Translations under genes and position numbers: made by a program
From: Eudromia elegans
Lineage: Eukaryota; Chordata; Aves; Tinamiformes; Tinamidae
NCBI GenBank assembly: GCA_003342815.1
Contig: PTEX01000032.1
Span: 3,673,302 to 3,737,301 of the forward strand
Direction of reading: 5' to 3'
DNA length: 64,000 nt
Notes under the pieces: model-generated
Seen by the model: only the letters and a program-made list of their open reading frames with translations
What the model was told of the DNA's origin: nothing
The model's database searches: none
Shown: positions 13,184-28,100 of the stretch, piece by piece
Position numbering within the stretch: the first letter of the stretch is position 1
How the letters are laid out: the number at the start of each line of letters is the position of its first letter

Positions 13184-16100
13184 GTAGGAGCCGCGGGGGG
13201 GACTTGCGCCAGGGGGTTTGGGGTCTCCCCTTCCCGCGCTCTCCGCGCCAGGGTTCCTACCCTTGGGTTTTGCGGCCTCCTCAGCGCCTTCTTCTCCGGG
13301 AGATGCTTCTTCCGGGCCTCGGTGCCGTCTGGCAGCTGAATAAATAATCAAACGAAATGCATATGATATATGCTGTAAATAGTATGCGTGTGTATACCGC
13401 AGATTGCACGTCTTGCACTGCTGGGAGAGCGTGCAAATGCCCGGGCTGTCGCTTGACCGCCTTATTCCTCCGTGCAAGCCTGCATGGTATCGAGGAGAGC
13501 TGATAAATTGTTTGTTTTCCCTTATTTCCCTTTAAACCGTGTTCCAAATGCAGTTTCTCTATTATTATTTTTAAGGCTTGTTTGATTTCGGTAAACGAGC
13601 AGTCCTTGCATTCCTGTAAGAAAGAGGTATTCCTGAGTGTCGCTTCTGAGTTTGGACGGGCTAAAACGCCTCCGTGGGGAGCGTCAAGGTTTCTTTCTGC
13701 CTCTGGGTGCAGGGAGAAATACTGCCAGAAAAGCTTAAAAGTTTCTTTTGAGCCGCTGCCCATCCAGCCCCTTATCCCCGGACCCTGAAGTGCCACCAGT
13801 GCTTTGGTTTTGTTCCCAAGCAGTTGGATTTGGGAATGTTCCCTTATGATCTCCCACATGGCACTGGAGAGCTGCCTTTACCTGCTGGTTCTTATGCCCT
13901 GCGAAAGGGCGAGGTTGGACATGGTTGTTAGGTGTGTTGTAAATAGACGGTGGGAGAAAAGCACCTGGACCAGGATTCAAACTCTACAAGTTTCCTAGCA
14001 GGCATTTCTTATTTTATTTTGCTTAATAATGGAAGAAAAATTCCAGCGGTGCTCATTAAGAAGCAAATAGGCCAGAAAATAAATAAATACATTTAAATAT
14101 TTGGAAGTTAGTATTTCTATGTCAGTACTGATGCCTCGTAAGACTCATCTTTGTTAATTAACCTATTGCAGTGTATGAAGTGCTCTTAAGAACTGTGTTG
14201 TGGCAGGGAGCTACCTATGTATTTCTATATGGGTTTTAAAGAAATGATCTGCAAAAGGTTAATGCTGTTTTAGTATCATGACTGAAAAATGAGTAGTTGG
14301 AAATTGGACTATGAGGTTGTTTCTTTTTCAATATTACTTTGATCACATTAAATGTGTGCAGTCTTTCCTTCTTTATTGCCTCATTATTTATTTCTGCCAT
14401 CTTGCCAAATAATAAACTTTGATCACCTTGACTGTAAATTTAGTACTTGTTGTGCATTCCAGTGCTAAAATTTGGCTCTTTGTATAACCTTTCCAGTCTT
14501 AATAACTGGAGAAACAATATGAATATATAATAGAAGATTGACTTGGAGTTGCAGGGAAAATTATCATTCTTATTTTTTCACTTTCTTTCTCATAACACGA
14601 CTGTTTTGGAGTTTTTTTTTGATCAAAGATATATTTACTTTTTGCCCTCATCTTATATTGCAGGTTGAAAATGTGAAATTACTAGATCGCTATACAAGTA
14701 GGAAGGCAGCAAACGGGACGTTATACCTGACAGCCACTCATCTCATCTATGTTGATGCTTCTGCTGAAGTCAGAAAAGAAACATGGGTATGTTGTGGTGC
14801 CTGGGTCTGTTTAAATGACAGTGTAAACATTTGTTATGTCTCACAGCCAAAATGAACAGTTTTGAGAAGTCTGAAGGTGTAGTTTTCATGGCAATTTAAT
14901 ATCAGTTGTTTTTACAGAAATGGCCATTTCAGAAAGAAAGGAGCACAGACATAGTATGACTTGATAGAGGTCACATAGTGAATAAGTTGTAGTTTCTGGA
15001 ATTTGTCTGCTGTTCCTGAGTTTGTAGTTTTAGAAATATAAAAACCTAAAATTAACACTTGGTTTTAATTAAAAAATAAAGTGAGAATGCCAAAGTATTG
15101 ACTTGGGGGTGGAGGGGTGGTTTAGTGATAAGAGTTCAACTCCTTTTATAACCTGTAATACCCAGTTGCACAGCCTCTAGAAGTAATTTACGTAATTCTG
15201 TGTGTTTTCATGATCTTTCCCTTGGTTACCTAGCCTCTAGGTGCACAACTTGGATGTTTGTTGTGTTTACTTGATAAATGTCACAAACTTATTTTCTGCT
15301 GCTAGTATTGAATTAGGCTGGTAGTGCTGCAGACTTTTCCTATCTGCTTGTAATGCTTGTGGCCTTATCAGCGGCTTCTGAAAGGTTTAGTTGACTTCCT
15401 GTTTTTCAGATCCTGCATCACCATATTGCAACTGTAGAAAAATTGCCTCTGACCACAGCAGGATGCCCTCTGCTTATTCACTGCAAGAACTTCCACGTGG
15501 CACACTTCGTTATCGGGCAGGAACGGGACTGTCACGAAGTGTATACCTCCCTGCTTAAACTTTCACAACCAGGTATTTGGGAATCTGTTTTGCAAGGAAA
15601 AAGCTGGGAGGCTCCTCTGAGCTGCAGAGAGAGCACTTTGCTTGTCAGGTATTGACTTTGCTGCAGCAGCAAATCATCTGTTTCCACCACTGCAGCCTGT
15701 TTGTGTGGTTCAGCACAGTAAATGCAGTGCTGCCCTGTGGAACCAGGCCACCTGCTTCCAAAAAAACCACAAACACCTCCTGGCAGTGGAAGTGAGGTCA
15801 TCTCCTCCAGGGAATTTCAGCAGACCTGTGCAAAGATGCCTTTCCTAGTCAAGGCTTTGCTGGATGGCATTCTGTACCTGGCTGCTTTTGGCCACTATGT
15901 GCTTAGCTGCTGGCCATGTGAATTTCTGGCCTTTCTAGTTGAGTTAGATGTTCACAAAATGGTAGAATGCCATTTAAAAAGCTTTAGGCATTGCCACGCT
16001 TTGTTGTTCCTCAGTAGTTCCTGTTTGGTGTCTGTCCTCTTCCAACTGTAAAACTCTGTTTCACTCTGGCTGCCCTGACTTGGAATCAGTCTTAAGAGTG

Positions 16101-19100
16101 TGTGCAAATTTCCTCAACAGTCTTTGGTCCTTTCTGGCCTCAGTTTTTAGCCTGTTGTGGATGAATCTTCAGGCTCTTTGTACTTCCTTCAGAGAAAAGT
16201 TCCACTTGGTTTCTTATGGTCGATGGCTGCTTCTGTTTGTGAACTAGTGTTTGGGGTTCTGTGTTGTTGTAAGGATGCTGTTTGTGATGGCTTTTTGTAA
16301 TTTTAATTAGTCAGTAGGAGGGGGAGTCAGACCCTTTCTTCTTGGCCATTGTTGGTCTGAATCAGAATTTTTCCTTAGAAGCGTTTTTTACCTAGTGTTT
16401 TCAAACTGTTTGAATTTGAGGATTGTCCCTGTGTTTCCTTTATGTTCTGAGCTGCCAGATTTCCTTGTTCTGAGGTTCCTGTCCTAATACTGTATCTGGC
16501 AGGTTTCTGGTGTCATGTTTAAAAACTGTCACTATTCCTTCTGTTCTGAAAATTAGAGACTTGCAAAGCATGGGAGCTGCCACTGCGAGAGATTACATTA
16601 GCCAGTTTCTTTTGCTTTGTAATATGTACATGTTGTATGTAACAGGCTGTAAATCCTTATTTTGTTCTGTTTGTGGTTTTTAACAGTTCAGTTTTATTGG
16701 TTTGAAATTTCTGCACATCTGCTTTCTCTGTGGTCTTTGGCAGAGCACATCATTATTTTATGATTTGGACATGAATGATTGACAGTTATGGGTTACCTGC
16801 CTGGTAACCTGGCTACTTTATCAGACTCTGGCAGGTTTCAGTCTCTCTCTGGAGAACTGGCTGGCTTGGAAATGTGCTGAATGAGTTATTGATTGGATTT
16901 GCATTTTATGAAGAGAAGAAAGGAGACTGGGGAGGTAGAGATGGAGGGAGGAAGAAATTATCATTTGTCAGACACAGCCTGAAGCTTTTGTTGGGCTGAC
17001 AGTAATATTCAGGACATCTATCAAGCTCTTCAGGTGGCTCAGAGCATACTATTCAAAGATGAACATAACAGGTGTGCAAGAGCTGGTTTATGAACTCTTA
17101 ATAGAAAAAGTATCTTTTAATACGTGTTCAAATTTGTGGGTTAATTCTTAAGAATACTTGTCTAGTATGTATATTGTAAACAACTCAGTAGGAACTAATT
17201 TGTTAAGAAAAATTACTATTTGAATTCTAGTGAAGTGCTTTAGCGGCTCTTCTCGTCTGTGTGAGCTGAGCACTGAAAATTCCTGATGACTTAAATGAAC
17301 TTTTGGCATTTGGTATGACCCAGAATGAAAGCCTATAAATATGAGGAACACTGAAATAAGGCCCAAATTTAGAAGCTTTGGGTGAATTCATTTCATTTAT
17401 ATGTTTCTTTCTAAGCTATAGATGAATGGGAATGTTTTTGAGTAATCCTTGGGAAAAACAACCCTAAATATACATTTTCTTCCCTGCATTACTCAAGGAC
17501 AGACTTGGTCTGCCTCTTTTGCAGAGGCTAGTAAAGTACAAAAGGTAATAAAAGAAGACTTCAGGCATCTGATATTGAAGGCAGGAGCCTAAGTAAAATA
17601 GCTACAGTTAAAATATAGCTAACTATACACTAGGGTGGCTTAGCACCTGACTTGTATAGTTTAAAAAAATCCAAATCTCCTGTTTGTTTTTGATTGAATA
17701 TTTTTTTTTCCACTCCTTGTATCAATTGTGACATACTTGTGGTACACTGGCTTGCACAGGGCATGTATCCAAAGAAAGAGCCTTTTGGGAGAAGTGTCAA
17801 CTCTTTATATTTTACTGTATTTATCTCTAACTCATCTTTTTTTCTTTCTTTTTTTTCCTCAGTGAAACCTGAAGATCTTTATGCTTTCTCTTACAATCCT
17901 AAAATGTCTAAAGATAACCGGGAGATTGGATGGAAACTGATTGATTTAAAAGTAGATTACCAGCGCATGGGAATTCCAAATGACCACTGGGAAATAACGG
18001 ATGTGAATAAAGACTATGAGGTAATTCCTGCCCAGAGTAGCCATTTGGTGCGGTATCTCTTCTTCAATATTAATGACATACAGAAATCCTCCTCCTGCTG
18101 CATAAGCGGTGTCTCCAGGGAGGAGTGAGCTCAGCTGGTCTTAATCGAAGCAGCAGCATCCTGATGTGAAGTTGCACATAATGATGCTATGAAAGAACAG
18201 GGCCGGCAGAGTCACCTTGATTTGCTTGCTCCCTCTGGCAAAGAACTAGATACTTAATTTTTCTAGAGAGATGTCAGACTCTCGTTTACAAGAAATTGAA
18301 GTACCTTTAGCTTCTTCAGGTATTTCCAACCCTGTCCCATCAAGATGATGGCACCTATAGAAGAGAAATAAATGGCAGCAATTTTGCTTGGTAGAGAACA
18401 AAGGCAGGTGACAATGGACAGAGCAAGGTGGGGGAAAAGCCCAACAACCAGAAAGGACTAACGTTTTTGGCTTTGTTAGATTTTATGCTAAATATGGGCT
18501 CCCAGTCCTAGGTACCTTTTGCTGTTATTTCCTTTTCTCCCCCTTTTAAGACAGGCCAGATCTGGATGTTAGAAAGAGAACAAATTTCAGCAAGTTTGTT
18601 CAGACTCTTGCTTTATTTTATTTCTCCTTCTCTGCACAAACAGATGCTTTTATAAAAAAGCCAAAGCTGGCAACTCTGCGAAAAGTGTCAACACATTAAG
18701 GCTTGAATCCCCCCTTCCCCCAATATACTCTATTTTATGCTTTGAGTTGAAGAAATGTGTGCTGTCAGAACTGACTGGTAATTAAGTGACTGCATCTTTG
18801 CATGCCTGAATTGGGATAACATGAGAGGTGCTTTTTTTTCCCATTAGCTGATTTGGGCGTCTGAATGTAGACATCTAAAATCATTAATCACTTTGAAGCT
18901 TTACTTGCTAGTACAGTATGTAACTCTCAATTGCTTTGTAATTTCCTCAGGATTTCTAGCTGGCTTTTAAAATTGTTAAGCCTCAAGTAAAGCCAGACTT
19001 GAAAATAGCTTTCACTGTGAAGTATGTGCTGAATAGACCGTCCTTGTGTGAGAAACAAGGATAATTCTGAGGCTGCTGCCCAACTACTGGAAGTTGCTTT

Positions 19101-22100
19101 TGAATTGAATAACATTTAATTGGAACTCCTTATAATAAATTTGTTCTTAATTTCTCTTTTTGTGATAAATCAGAAGCTCATACAAATCATTGGATTTCAA
19201 GAAGTTCTTTTTAAAATGTATGGTGTTCTACGCTGTCCATTTTTTAAGTCCAATTGCAAAATCAAATCCCCATTCCCATGCTTTTTTTCTAAGTACTTAT
19301 TAATTGCTCAAAACCTTTTAAAATTAGACTATTTCTGACATCTCTTGTCAAATTATTTATTGCTAAAATACTAGATGTGATAAAAAAGCAATTTCATATT
19401 CATGTAAAATTCAAAGTTGTCATACCTGATTTTCTTCTTTCTTCCAACTTAGGTTTGCAACACATATCCTCCAGAAATAGTAGTGCCTAAAGCTGCTAGT
19501 AAAGCAACAGTGATTGGAAGCTCAAGATTCAGAAGCAGAGGACGGATTCCAGTTCTTTCATACTTATATAAAGAAAACAATGTTAGTTATTCATAGTCTG
19601 CTGTCTTTGTGGGGGGTAAGGGTTCCCCTTCTTATCCAGTCCCATTTAAGTGAAGGGAAAGAATGTGATAAAGTTTGGAGCATGTTGCCTTCATATTTGA
19701 GAATTGTATTTATTTTTTTTTTCTCCCATTAATTTAACCCAGTAAAAGCTGGCTTACAGCTGGCTTTTACTGGGTTATTCCAAGTGGCAGAATAAGCTTG
19801 TCAGAGCTAAGCTTTTTTTCTAAGATGTAAGTAGTGCTAAGTCAGTGGATGGGGAATTGAATTTACTTTTTTTCTAAGACCTTATGTGAACAGATGATGA
19901 TTGAACAAAGGTAGTTTTGGTTATCAGACACAGGATGTCTCTGGCTGTGCCTCCACTGCCCTTCCTCAGAAAAGCTGTGTAAAAAAGCACAAGCTTTCTG
20001 AACTTCCTGCTTGAGTTTTTTTGATCAGCTTTTAGAAATGTCTTGATATAGACTTTTTTTAAATTTGCTGATTAGCTGTACTGAATTTTTAACAAGATGT
20101 ATATTAACTTGGCTAAACATTTTTAAGAGGAGGAGGAGGAGGAATGACCATGAAACAAATCCCCATGCACTCAAAATAAGTAAAAGTTTTGGTTTTATTT
20201 CTTTTTTGCACTGCAGACCAGGGCACAGATTTTTAACTTTGCTGTCTCAGCACTGTTTTAGATGCAGATGTTAGCAAAATGCTGTCACAGACAAACTGTT
20301 ATTACTGCAGGAAGTGGGCCTTGACCCGGGCAACTGTAAGGAGTTGTGCTGGAAACTATCAGAACTTTCCTAAAAAAACACATTCAGTGCTGTTCTGAGC
20401 GTGGAACAGTAAGAAATGATAAGCAGAGTAACACAAAGGGATTGTCAGGGCAAGCGAAACAAAGCAGATACAGTGAGAGCTGCTAATATTTGGAATAGTG
20501 GTCATCCAGCAGTGTAGTGGATTGGAGAAAGTAGGGAGCAGGGTTCTGTAGCCTTGCTGATTTCTTAAGTTCCCAAATTCTAGCCTTGAGAAATAGTGCA
20601 GTGATACTTCCACCCATTTGAGTGGCAGCTTTTAGACAAAACAGAGGATAGGACATTGAAAAACATCAAATTACAGCGTTTGGATGGTGTGAGAGCAGAA
20701 CTGGGTGGTTGTGTGTTGCAGGCTGCCATATGCCGCTGTAGCCAGCCCCTCTCTGGCTTCAGTGCTCGCTGCCTGGAGGATGAGCAGATGCTGCAAGCCA
20801 TCAGAGAAGCCAACCCTGGGAGTCCCTTCATGTATGTTGTAGACACGAGGCCAAAGGTATCCTTTTTGTGGGATTTGGGGCTACTTTTAAAGCTCGCATC
20901 TGAAGTGGCAATGTTGTTTCCAGGGAATGCTTTCATAATTTTGCTAATGCTTTCTTATGCTGTGCTAGGTTGGGGTGTGTTACTCCTTAAGGATGAGTTC
21001 AGAACCAGACTCCAGATTCTGTGTCTTAATGTGACTAATGCTTGTGTGTAGTAAACTGTGGTGTTAAATGGTGTTAGGAATGCTTGGGCACCTGGAGTAT
21101 TCAGGGGTGAGATTGGGACTAAGAATGACCTGAAATGACTGACATGGATCCAAGAATGACCTAAAATACCTTGAGGCTGGTTGGAACAGTGAACCACATT
21201 CCAGGAGACAACTGGGTTCTTCATATGTTGAGCTGGGGAAAAGTCTTAGGAACCCATTCCAGGGGACTGAAGTTCTGTAATCAGTGGAAAGGACAAGCAG
21301 GAGAGGCAGTTCCTCTTTCTTTTTTTTTTTTCTTTTTTTTTTGTTTTGTTTTGTTATTGTAAAAATAGCATTAGTGTTCTTGGAATGTGTGGCTTGGAAA
21401 TTAATAAGTATCAGCTCTTCCTTGTTGGTCGATAGTTGCTATTTGCAGCTAAATGTTATTACTGAGATGTTTAATGCAATAGGTTAGTAAAGCAGTTTGC
21501 CAAATGAAATCTGTAACGATCGTCCTTTTGAGGGACAGGCAGTTTTGAAAGGGTTTCAAGCAGTTACCTTGCAAGCATATTGACTGAGTGCATAAGCGTA
21601 AGCAAATGGGAACACGGGTGTTTGCAGAGCCCAAAATCATTTATGTCCAGTGATTTAAAAATGCTAGGATCGTTTTATAAATTAGGTTACTGAGAACTGG
21701 CGTTACAGTTTTATGCAAACTCCAAATGCATTTAAACTTTAGTGAGAACAAGAAAAGAAAAAAAATTGTTTTGGGAAAACTTAGAAAATATCTCTTACTT
21801 ATTTTATAATATGACATTCCCTAAAGGTAGTTTGTTCTTGGTACATTTGGTGATTAAAGGTGTGTTTATAGAAGTCACTGCATGTTATTTTGGTAAGATG
21901 TACGTCTTGTGTCCGTATCTTCTTCCTTCTCTCCTTTCTATAGAGGCAAATAATTCCTCTTCCCAAATCTGTCTGTAGGGGTTGAGGTACTCTTTCCTTG
22001 CAGACACGAAAGATCTCCTGGTAATATTCTTTTGGATAATTCTGCAGAGAAACTGGCTTCTCTTCAACCATTTCTGCTCTTCTAGTTGTATACTTTCTGT

Positions 22101-25100
22101 GCCACTTGAATGTTTCAGTGTCCCCTCAGGTGACTTTGTTGAACCTGTGTGTAGGTCTGTAAAAAGCTTTGGAATTCTCTTGCTATTCCTGTGCCTCCAT
22201 GTATATATGTGACTGCCTTTCCTAGCTTATCCTTCATAAGTTTTCACCAGAATCTTTCTGTATAGCTTCGTGGGTTGGGACAGACAACTTTGACAGCAGT
22301 TTTCTGCAGTTGGATAAGGTTTTGATGCTGCCTGTCCTAAGAAATGCTCTCCAAGCTCCTAATGGATTACTGTGGATGGTTAATTGATTGGAGGCATTCC
22401 CAATAATTTTAGTAAAATTGATGACATAATGCATGGGAGAGCGACAGGGAAAAGAACATCTGAGGAACAACTTTGTTGAATATATGTTCTGGGGAGATTA
22501 AGTATTTGAAAAGTGAATTTGCTTATTTCAGTGCTTGTTTTTGTTGTTTGAAAGAGTTGTAAAACTCTTTCTGTTTTATCCTACTGCCCTTCCCTTGCAT
22601 TTTCTAGCTAAATGCCATGGCCAACCGAGCTGCTGGGAAGGGCTATGAGAACGAAGATAACTATGATAACATTCGCTTTAAATTTATCGGCATAGAAAAC
22701 ATCCACGTGATGCGGAACAGCTTGCAGAAGCTCCTTGAAGGTGGGTTTGGAGCCTCCTTATGTTTCTTTGGTCCCTGACCTTGCTTTGCTGAATATAGAA
22801 GTGCTCTGTGCACAGCTTGATGGTGATAGAAACCTGTTAGCAAAGTTGATGTATTACTGAAGTGGTTGAAATTATTAATGTTTGTTTTCCTGATGGAGAC
22901 TTTGTCTGTTACTGTGCACAGTGTTACGTTAGCTCAAAAGCAATTAAAATTTACTACGTTCATTACTTGTTTTGGATACATAATTTGGCACACAAATTTT
23001 GCATTTTAAAGCTAAAAGGTAAAGAAAGTGCCTTTTATCATAAAGGGACTCCATGTTAATTTGTGGGCTATTTTTTGTTTGTTTCTGACTTCTTTAGCTG
23101 AACTTGTTTTTTAATATGTGAGTGGTCAGCTTTTTAAATTAATCTGTGAGATGATGATTTTGGGGAAAGGTGGGGACAAGAGCAGCAGAAATGCTTTTCT
23201 GAGTCACCGGAGACCGAGAGATGAATCGAGCTCATATTTACACTGAGGTAACTTTGGAGAAATTCTGCTAATGATGATAGAGTGGCTTGGGTCCAACCAA
23301 GATACTCTAGTAGTGTCTTTTCATCAGTTATTAACATGTTTATGGTGACAAAGCCTGGAGAACAAGGCAGCATGGATGCTGTAAATCTTTTTCTTTGGAC
23401 CCCATGCTTATTTTTTTGGAAAATAATGCAAGTGCTGTCATTCAGAATAAGGTTTTAATATCTTGGTAACCAATGTGTTGGGCATCCTGCTTCAAAAGAT
23501 GGTGCTAGAGACTGGCTGGTCTGGTTGCACTGTTGGACCTGTAGTGACCTGGCAGAAAAATAAGGTTGTTTGTAGGACTGTGAGATTGGTGTGAGCACAA
23601 GTGTAAGTCCTTAGTTCCATGTTGCTGGTCAGTTTGTTTTGTGGAGGGGGAAAGGGCAAAATAATTACTCTCATATTTGTCCTCTTGGCTACTAGGGTTC
23701 GACAGTGAAAAATCCCTCTCTATAGTAGGGACTGCTGAACTATAGTACTATAAGTATTTCTTACAGTGGTTTTCAATGTAACGTATTTAATCTCAAGGGC
23801 TGTTCAGGTGCTTTTTTTTTTCTGTAACTTAGAACTCTTCTTGCTTCAAATCTTTTTAATAGTGATTCCATGTTAATGACTGTTAAATAGGTGTCTGATG
23901 GTGATTTTTATAGTGAAGTAACGAATAGGAACACTCATCAGCTGTGGTTTTGTTGGGAAAACCTCACTTGATATGATAATAATGTGTGGGCTATGCTTCT
24001 TAGAGGAGAAAGATATTTCTTGTCAGATCCTCAAATTCTCTTGTAGCCTAAGGAGTTCTCGATTGTGTATATAGATGTGCAAACAGTAGTTTACCCTTTG
24101 AATGGGATATTTCTGCTAATATTTAAGGAGTCTGATAATATTAGCATTTAGGATCTGTCAAGTTTTATTGCTGTGAAGAAGTAATGGGGAGGTGGGGAAA
24201 AGAAGTAAATGTTTCTATGGAATCATGGCAATTTTTTTTGTTTGTGTTCTCAGTGTGTGAAGCCAAGTCTCCTTCAATGAGCGACTTCCTCACTGGGCTG
24301 GAGAATTCGGGTTGGTTACGGCACATTAAAGCTGTGATGGATGCAAGTGTTTTTCTCGCCAAGGTAAAACTGTACCCCAACCTGCAGGTAAATTAAAGAA
24401 AGAAAAATAAATGTACTCATCTGTTAGTGATTGCTCCAAGGCTGTGAAGTCAGCTCCAAGGAGAAGGTGGGAAAAACCTGATGTTTAGTTTGGCCTTAGC
24501 GTGGAAATAACAGACCTGCAGTTGGGTTTGAGCATGAGATCATTGAGTAGTTTTCCTGGCTGGCAGTCCCCTAGCAGCTTCCAGTGACCAAGTGAATTGC
24601 CATAATGGGCTGAAGCATTTTCTCACTCACTGTATTATAGCAGTTACCTGGCCATTATTTGAACTCATTTGAAATGCATGAAATCACAGAATGTGAATAA
24701 ATAACCTTTGTAGATGCCCTTGCACACTGCAGCCTAATTAGTCATGCAAAAAACTTGCATGCTTGCTTGATATTGTCAGTTACTGAAATGCTGTGATTTA
24801 AACAACGGACTATTTTGCTCTCTTTTTTTTTTTCCCCAGGGACTGCTAGTTTTGATTGTTCAATGCAGTCCTCTTTTCCAGAGCACCTGGAAGAGTGGGA
24901 CTTTGCTGCTGGCTAGGCAAAAGGCAAAAACATGAGAGCTCATGGTTCTTCAGTAAAAGTAAGGGGAATGTAGACAACGAGCAGCAATAGTTGCTACTTG
25001 CTACCTTCCAACATAGCAAGCAAGAAGTTGTTTTGTTTCTCCTCTCCCACCAGTACAAAGGAAGGAAGGTGGTCAGTTTGGGAGGAAGTTGAGATGAGCT

Positions 25101-28100
25101 CTCCTAAATTTTCTTGGAAGTTTCCAGTCCCTGAGCATCAAATTATTATTCTTTACTCATCCACCAAATGTTTCCTCAGAGAAAGGACTGTGAATTCCAG
25201 GCATTTCAGAAGACTGAGTGTTTTGAGATCAGAAGATCTTTGTTTCTTGATGGTCTCTGGTGCTGACAAGGCGTGCTACAGCATTTCATTGTAGTTGGGG
25301 TTTCCTATGGGTTAATGGCTATATGCCCAGAAATGAGGCATTTCCATGGTCCAGATGAGAAGTGACAAATTTTCCCCTTGGGTTTTAGAGAAGTCTGGTA
25401 AAGGCAGATGAGGGGAGAGCATTTAATTACAGTAAGCAAGCTTGCAAGCTGCTAAACTGTTCTGTCTGGTGCCTCCTTTGCAGGCTGTGAAAGATGAAAA
25501 GGCAAGTGTGTTAGTGCACTGCTCCGACGGGTGGGATCGCACAGCTCAGGTCTGCTCCCTGGCCAGCCTCCTTCTAGACCCGTTTTATCGGACATTTAAA
25601 GGCTTCATGGTAAGAGCATGAATGTTAAAATATCAAAAAGTGCTTTCTGCATTCAGAATGTAAACAAGCCTTAATTAAATGTTTTAGACCATTTCCTGGA
25701 ACAAAGAGTAGGTGACCTATATAAAACCAGCTTTGATTCTATAAACAAGCTTTAATTGCTCTGAGCAGCATGAGCAGAAAACGGCAGCAGAGTTGATTTG
25801 CAATTCCCAAATCTTTTTATTCTTGAGTGTCCAAAGATAACTGTAATGAGACATTTCTGCAAGAGATGAGTGAACAAAAGATATTATTCTGACAGCAGCT
25901 TGCCAAAAAGGGGGTAAAGAAGCTTTTCACTTAACACCCCTATAGCAAATGGTCTTGTAACTGCTAGGGTTTAAATTGGGGGGGATCACATTCATGTACA
26001 CAGAGCAAATGTAAAACCTGTGTATTGCCCAAAATGTTTGTGTCCCTGAAGACCTATTTCAAGTCCTTTGCACGAGAACTTGCCTGAATTTGAATTTTAG
26101 AACTTTGTTCTAATACAGGCTTCTTTTATAAAGAGTCATCACTTCATATAGTGAAATGTTACCATTCGTCTCCTCATGTTAAATATCTGAAAGTTCCTTA
26201 AAAAGCTGAAATTGGAGTAATGCAAATTTTCCCTCCCCAGATATGTGAATGCGATTTACACTGCTGGAACTGTTAGCTTGCATTACATGCTAGATTTTAT
26301 TATTATTTTTTTCTTCTGGATATTGCTGCCTTTTAACAGTTAAAATAATACCAGAATATGAAACATGAACCTGAATTTCTGAAGTGCACGGGAGAGTTCT
26401 GTGTAAACTGTGCAACATGATTTTGGTGAGGGTCAGGAGCGGTAACCTAGACACTGGAGCACAGGCAAATTTGTCCTCTGCATGTAATGAGTATGCACAG
26501 GTCCTATGACCATGGTTATACCTAGAGGAATGCCACAAGAACGCCCAAGAATATGAAAATTTGAATAAGCAGTCTGAATTAATAATCAAAGGTATATTGT
26601 GATTTTTCTGCCACCTTTTGGGACTTCAAGCCTCTGGATGATAATATCAGGGATTAATCTTTAATAGCAATTTATCAATTAGTTGTTACATTAACATTTT
26701 AATTGACTTCTGTGAATATATTCATAACATTAGGTAGCCTTGTTTGTGAACTGTATTTAATATTTAACAATAAAAGCTTTGTTTTGCCTTTGCTAATTAA
26801 TGCTACTTCAACTTCTGTTTTGAAACTGAAGGTCTTAATAGAAAAGGAGTGGATTGCCATGGGTCACAAGTTCTCACACAGGTAACAGCATTTAATCTTG
26901 CATGTGGTGACTGAGGGGAGGCTTGACAATGAAGGTAACATTGTTTACAGGTTCATTCACTCCCATTAATAATTTAAATGAGAATAAAGCAAAGGGGAGA
27001 TGGATCTGCAAATAATTTCTCAGATATTGTGAGCTCTAATTTGGAAACTGCAGGAATTGCTGACGTAAAGCAGTATTTCCTAGGGTTGTTTGCCAGCTAG
27101 TTTGCAGTTTGCTTTTTCAGGATGTTCTTTTTATATTGCTTTGCAGCATTGTAGTCTTGAATAGATTAGTTTTAAATCTATTTTTCCTACCTGTAAAATC
27201 TTATTTATATTATATGTGTAGTGTTAGTGTTTTGGCAATACTTGTAAATACTTCTGCAGTGATTTTTCTGGCACAGTTAATATTTTCAACTGAGTTCAGA
27301 ATGTAAGTTCAGCCTGATATAATATTGAAGAACAGTTTGACCTGCATTCTTTAGGCAAATTAAAACTACTGTAATTAATAGTCTGCCTGTTGAGCGCATA
27401 GTATTTTGGGTTGTGTTTTTGTTTGTTTAGTTAATTACTGGGTAGAAATTGGAAATTCGCATGCCTAAACGAATACTGGGAGGGACTGGACCAGTCTGTT
27501 CAGTAATATTAGCATATTAAAACTTGAGAACCTTGACTCAGTGTGAAATTTAGTCCTCTTTTTAATAGTGAAACAAGTTATTTCCGTATAGCATATTTAG
27601 GAAGAATGAGCAATATGGATGACCTTAAACTTGTGCTTTAGACAAAGTGGTCCAAAGATAAATTGCTCTCTAAACATTGCAAGATCAACTAATGTTACGT
27701 GGTCACTGTTTTTGCTTTTGTAGGGACTGTTTTTTGCCTTTACTTCTTTTCTAAGGGTAGGGAAATAACTTCACCTATTTTCTGTTGTAAAGGGTTCTTT
27801 GTGTTGCAAAGCATTGTCTCAAATATGAGGACTTGGCAAGGTGTGCAAAAAGTATCATAGAGACAAATATCACCACTGTTTGATAACATGAACTTTTATT
27901 GCAGTAAATGGAGATCATTGCCCTCCTAGTTGCAGCCTGTGCGTTGTGGTTCTTGGGGAGATTAGTCTTTCTTCATGCTGCTTCTTCAGATAGAGTAGCT
28001 GGAATAACAGAACCAGGAATTGGTATTTGATGAGCTGGATCTCTGCAACAAGGGGCCTTACTTCATCTTAGCTCTTAAGTTGGGGGAAATCAAGTAAAAA

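Larger units (their letters stand above)
12990..13250 (+). promoter_or_regulatory. MTMR8: MTMR8 CpG-rich promoter and 5' leader
   Basis: A block of very high GC and CpG density surrounds coding exon 1. It contains CAAGATGGCGGC at 13025-13036 and AAATGGCGGC at 13090-13099, both YY1-type motifs common at TATA-less start sites. The palindrome TCTCGCGAGA lies at 13052-13061 and is a known core-promoter element of housekeeping genes. No TATA box is evident. The transcription start is inferred to fall at roughly 13.0-13.1 kb; the exact base cannot be read from sequence. Confidence 0.8.

Noticed and set aside
13281-13859. 192-codon minus-strand open frame beside the MTMR8 promoter
   Set aside because: It has no domain or homologue I recognise and overlaps a CpG-rich intron start, which favours chance open frames. 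A divergent transcript is possible but unsupported.
24660-24720. AATCACAGAATGTG segment resembling the antisense end of CR1
   Set aside because: Only about a dozen bases match and the following sequence diverges, so chance is likely.
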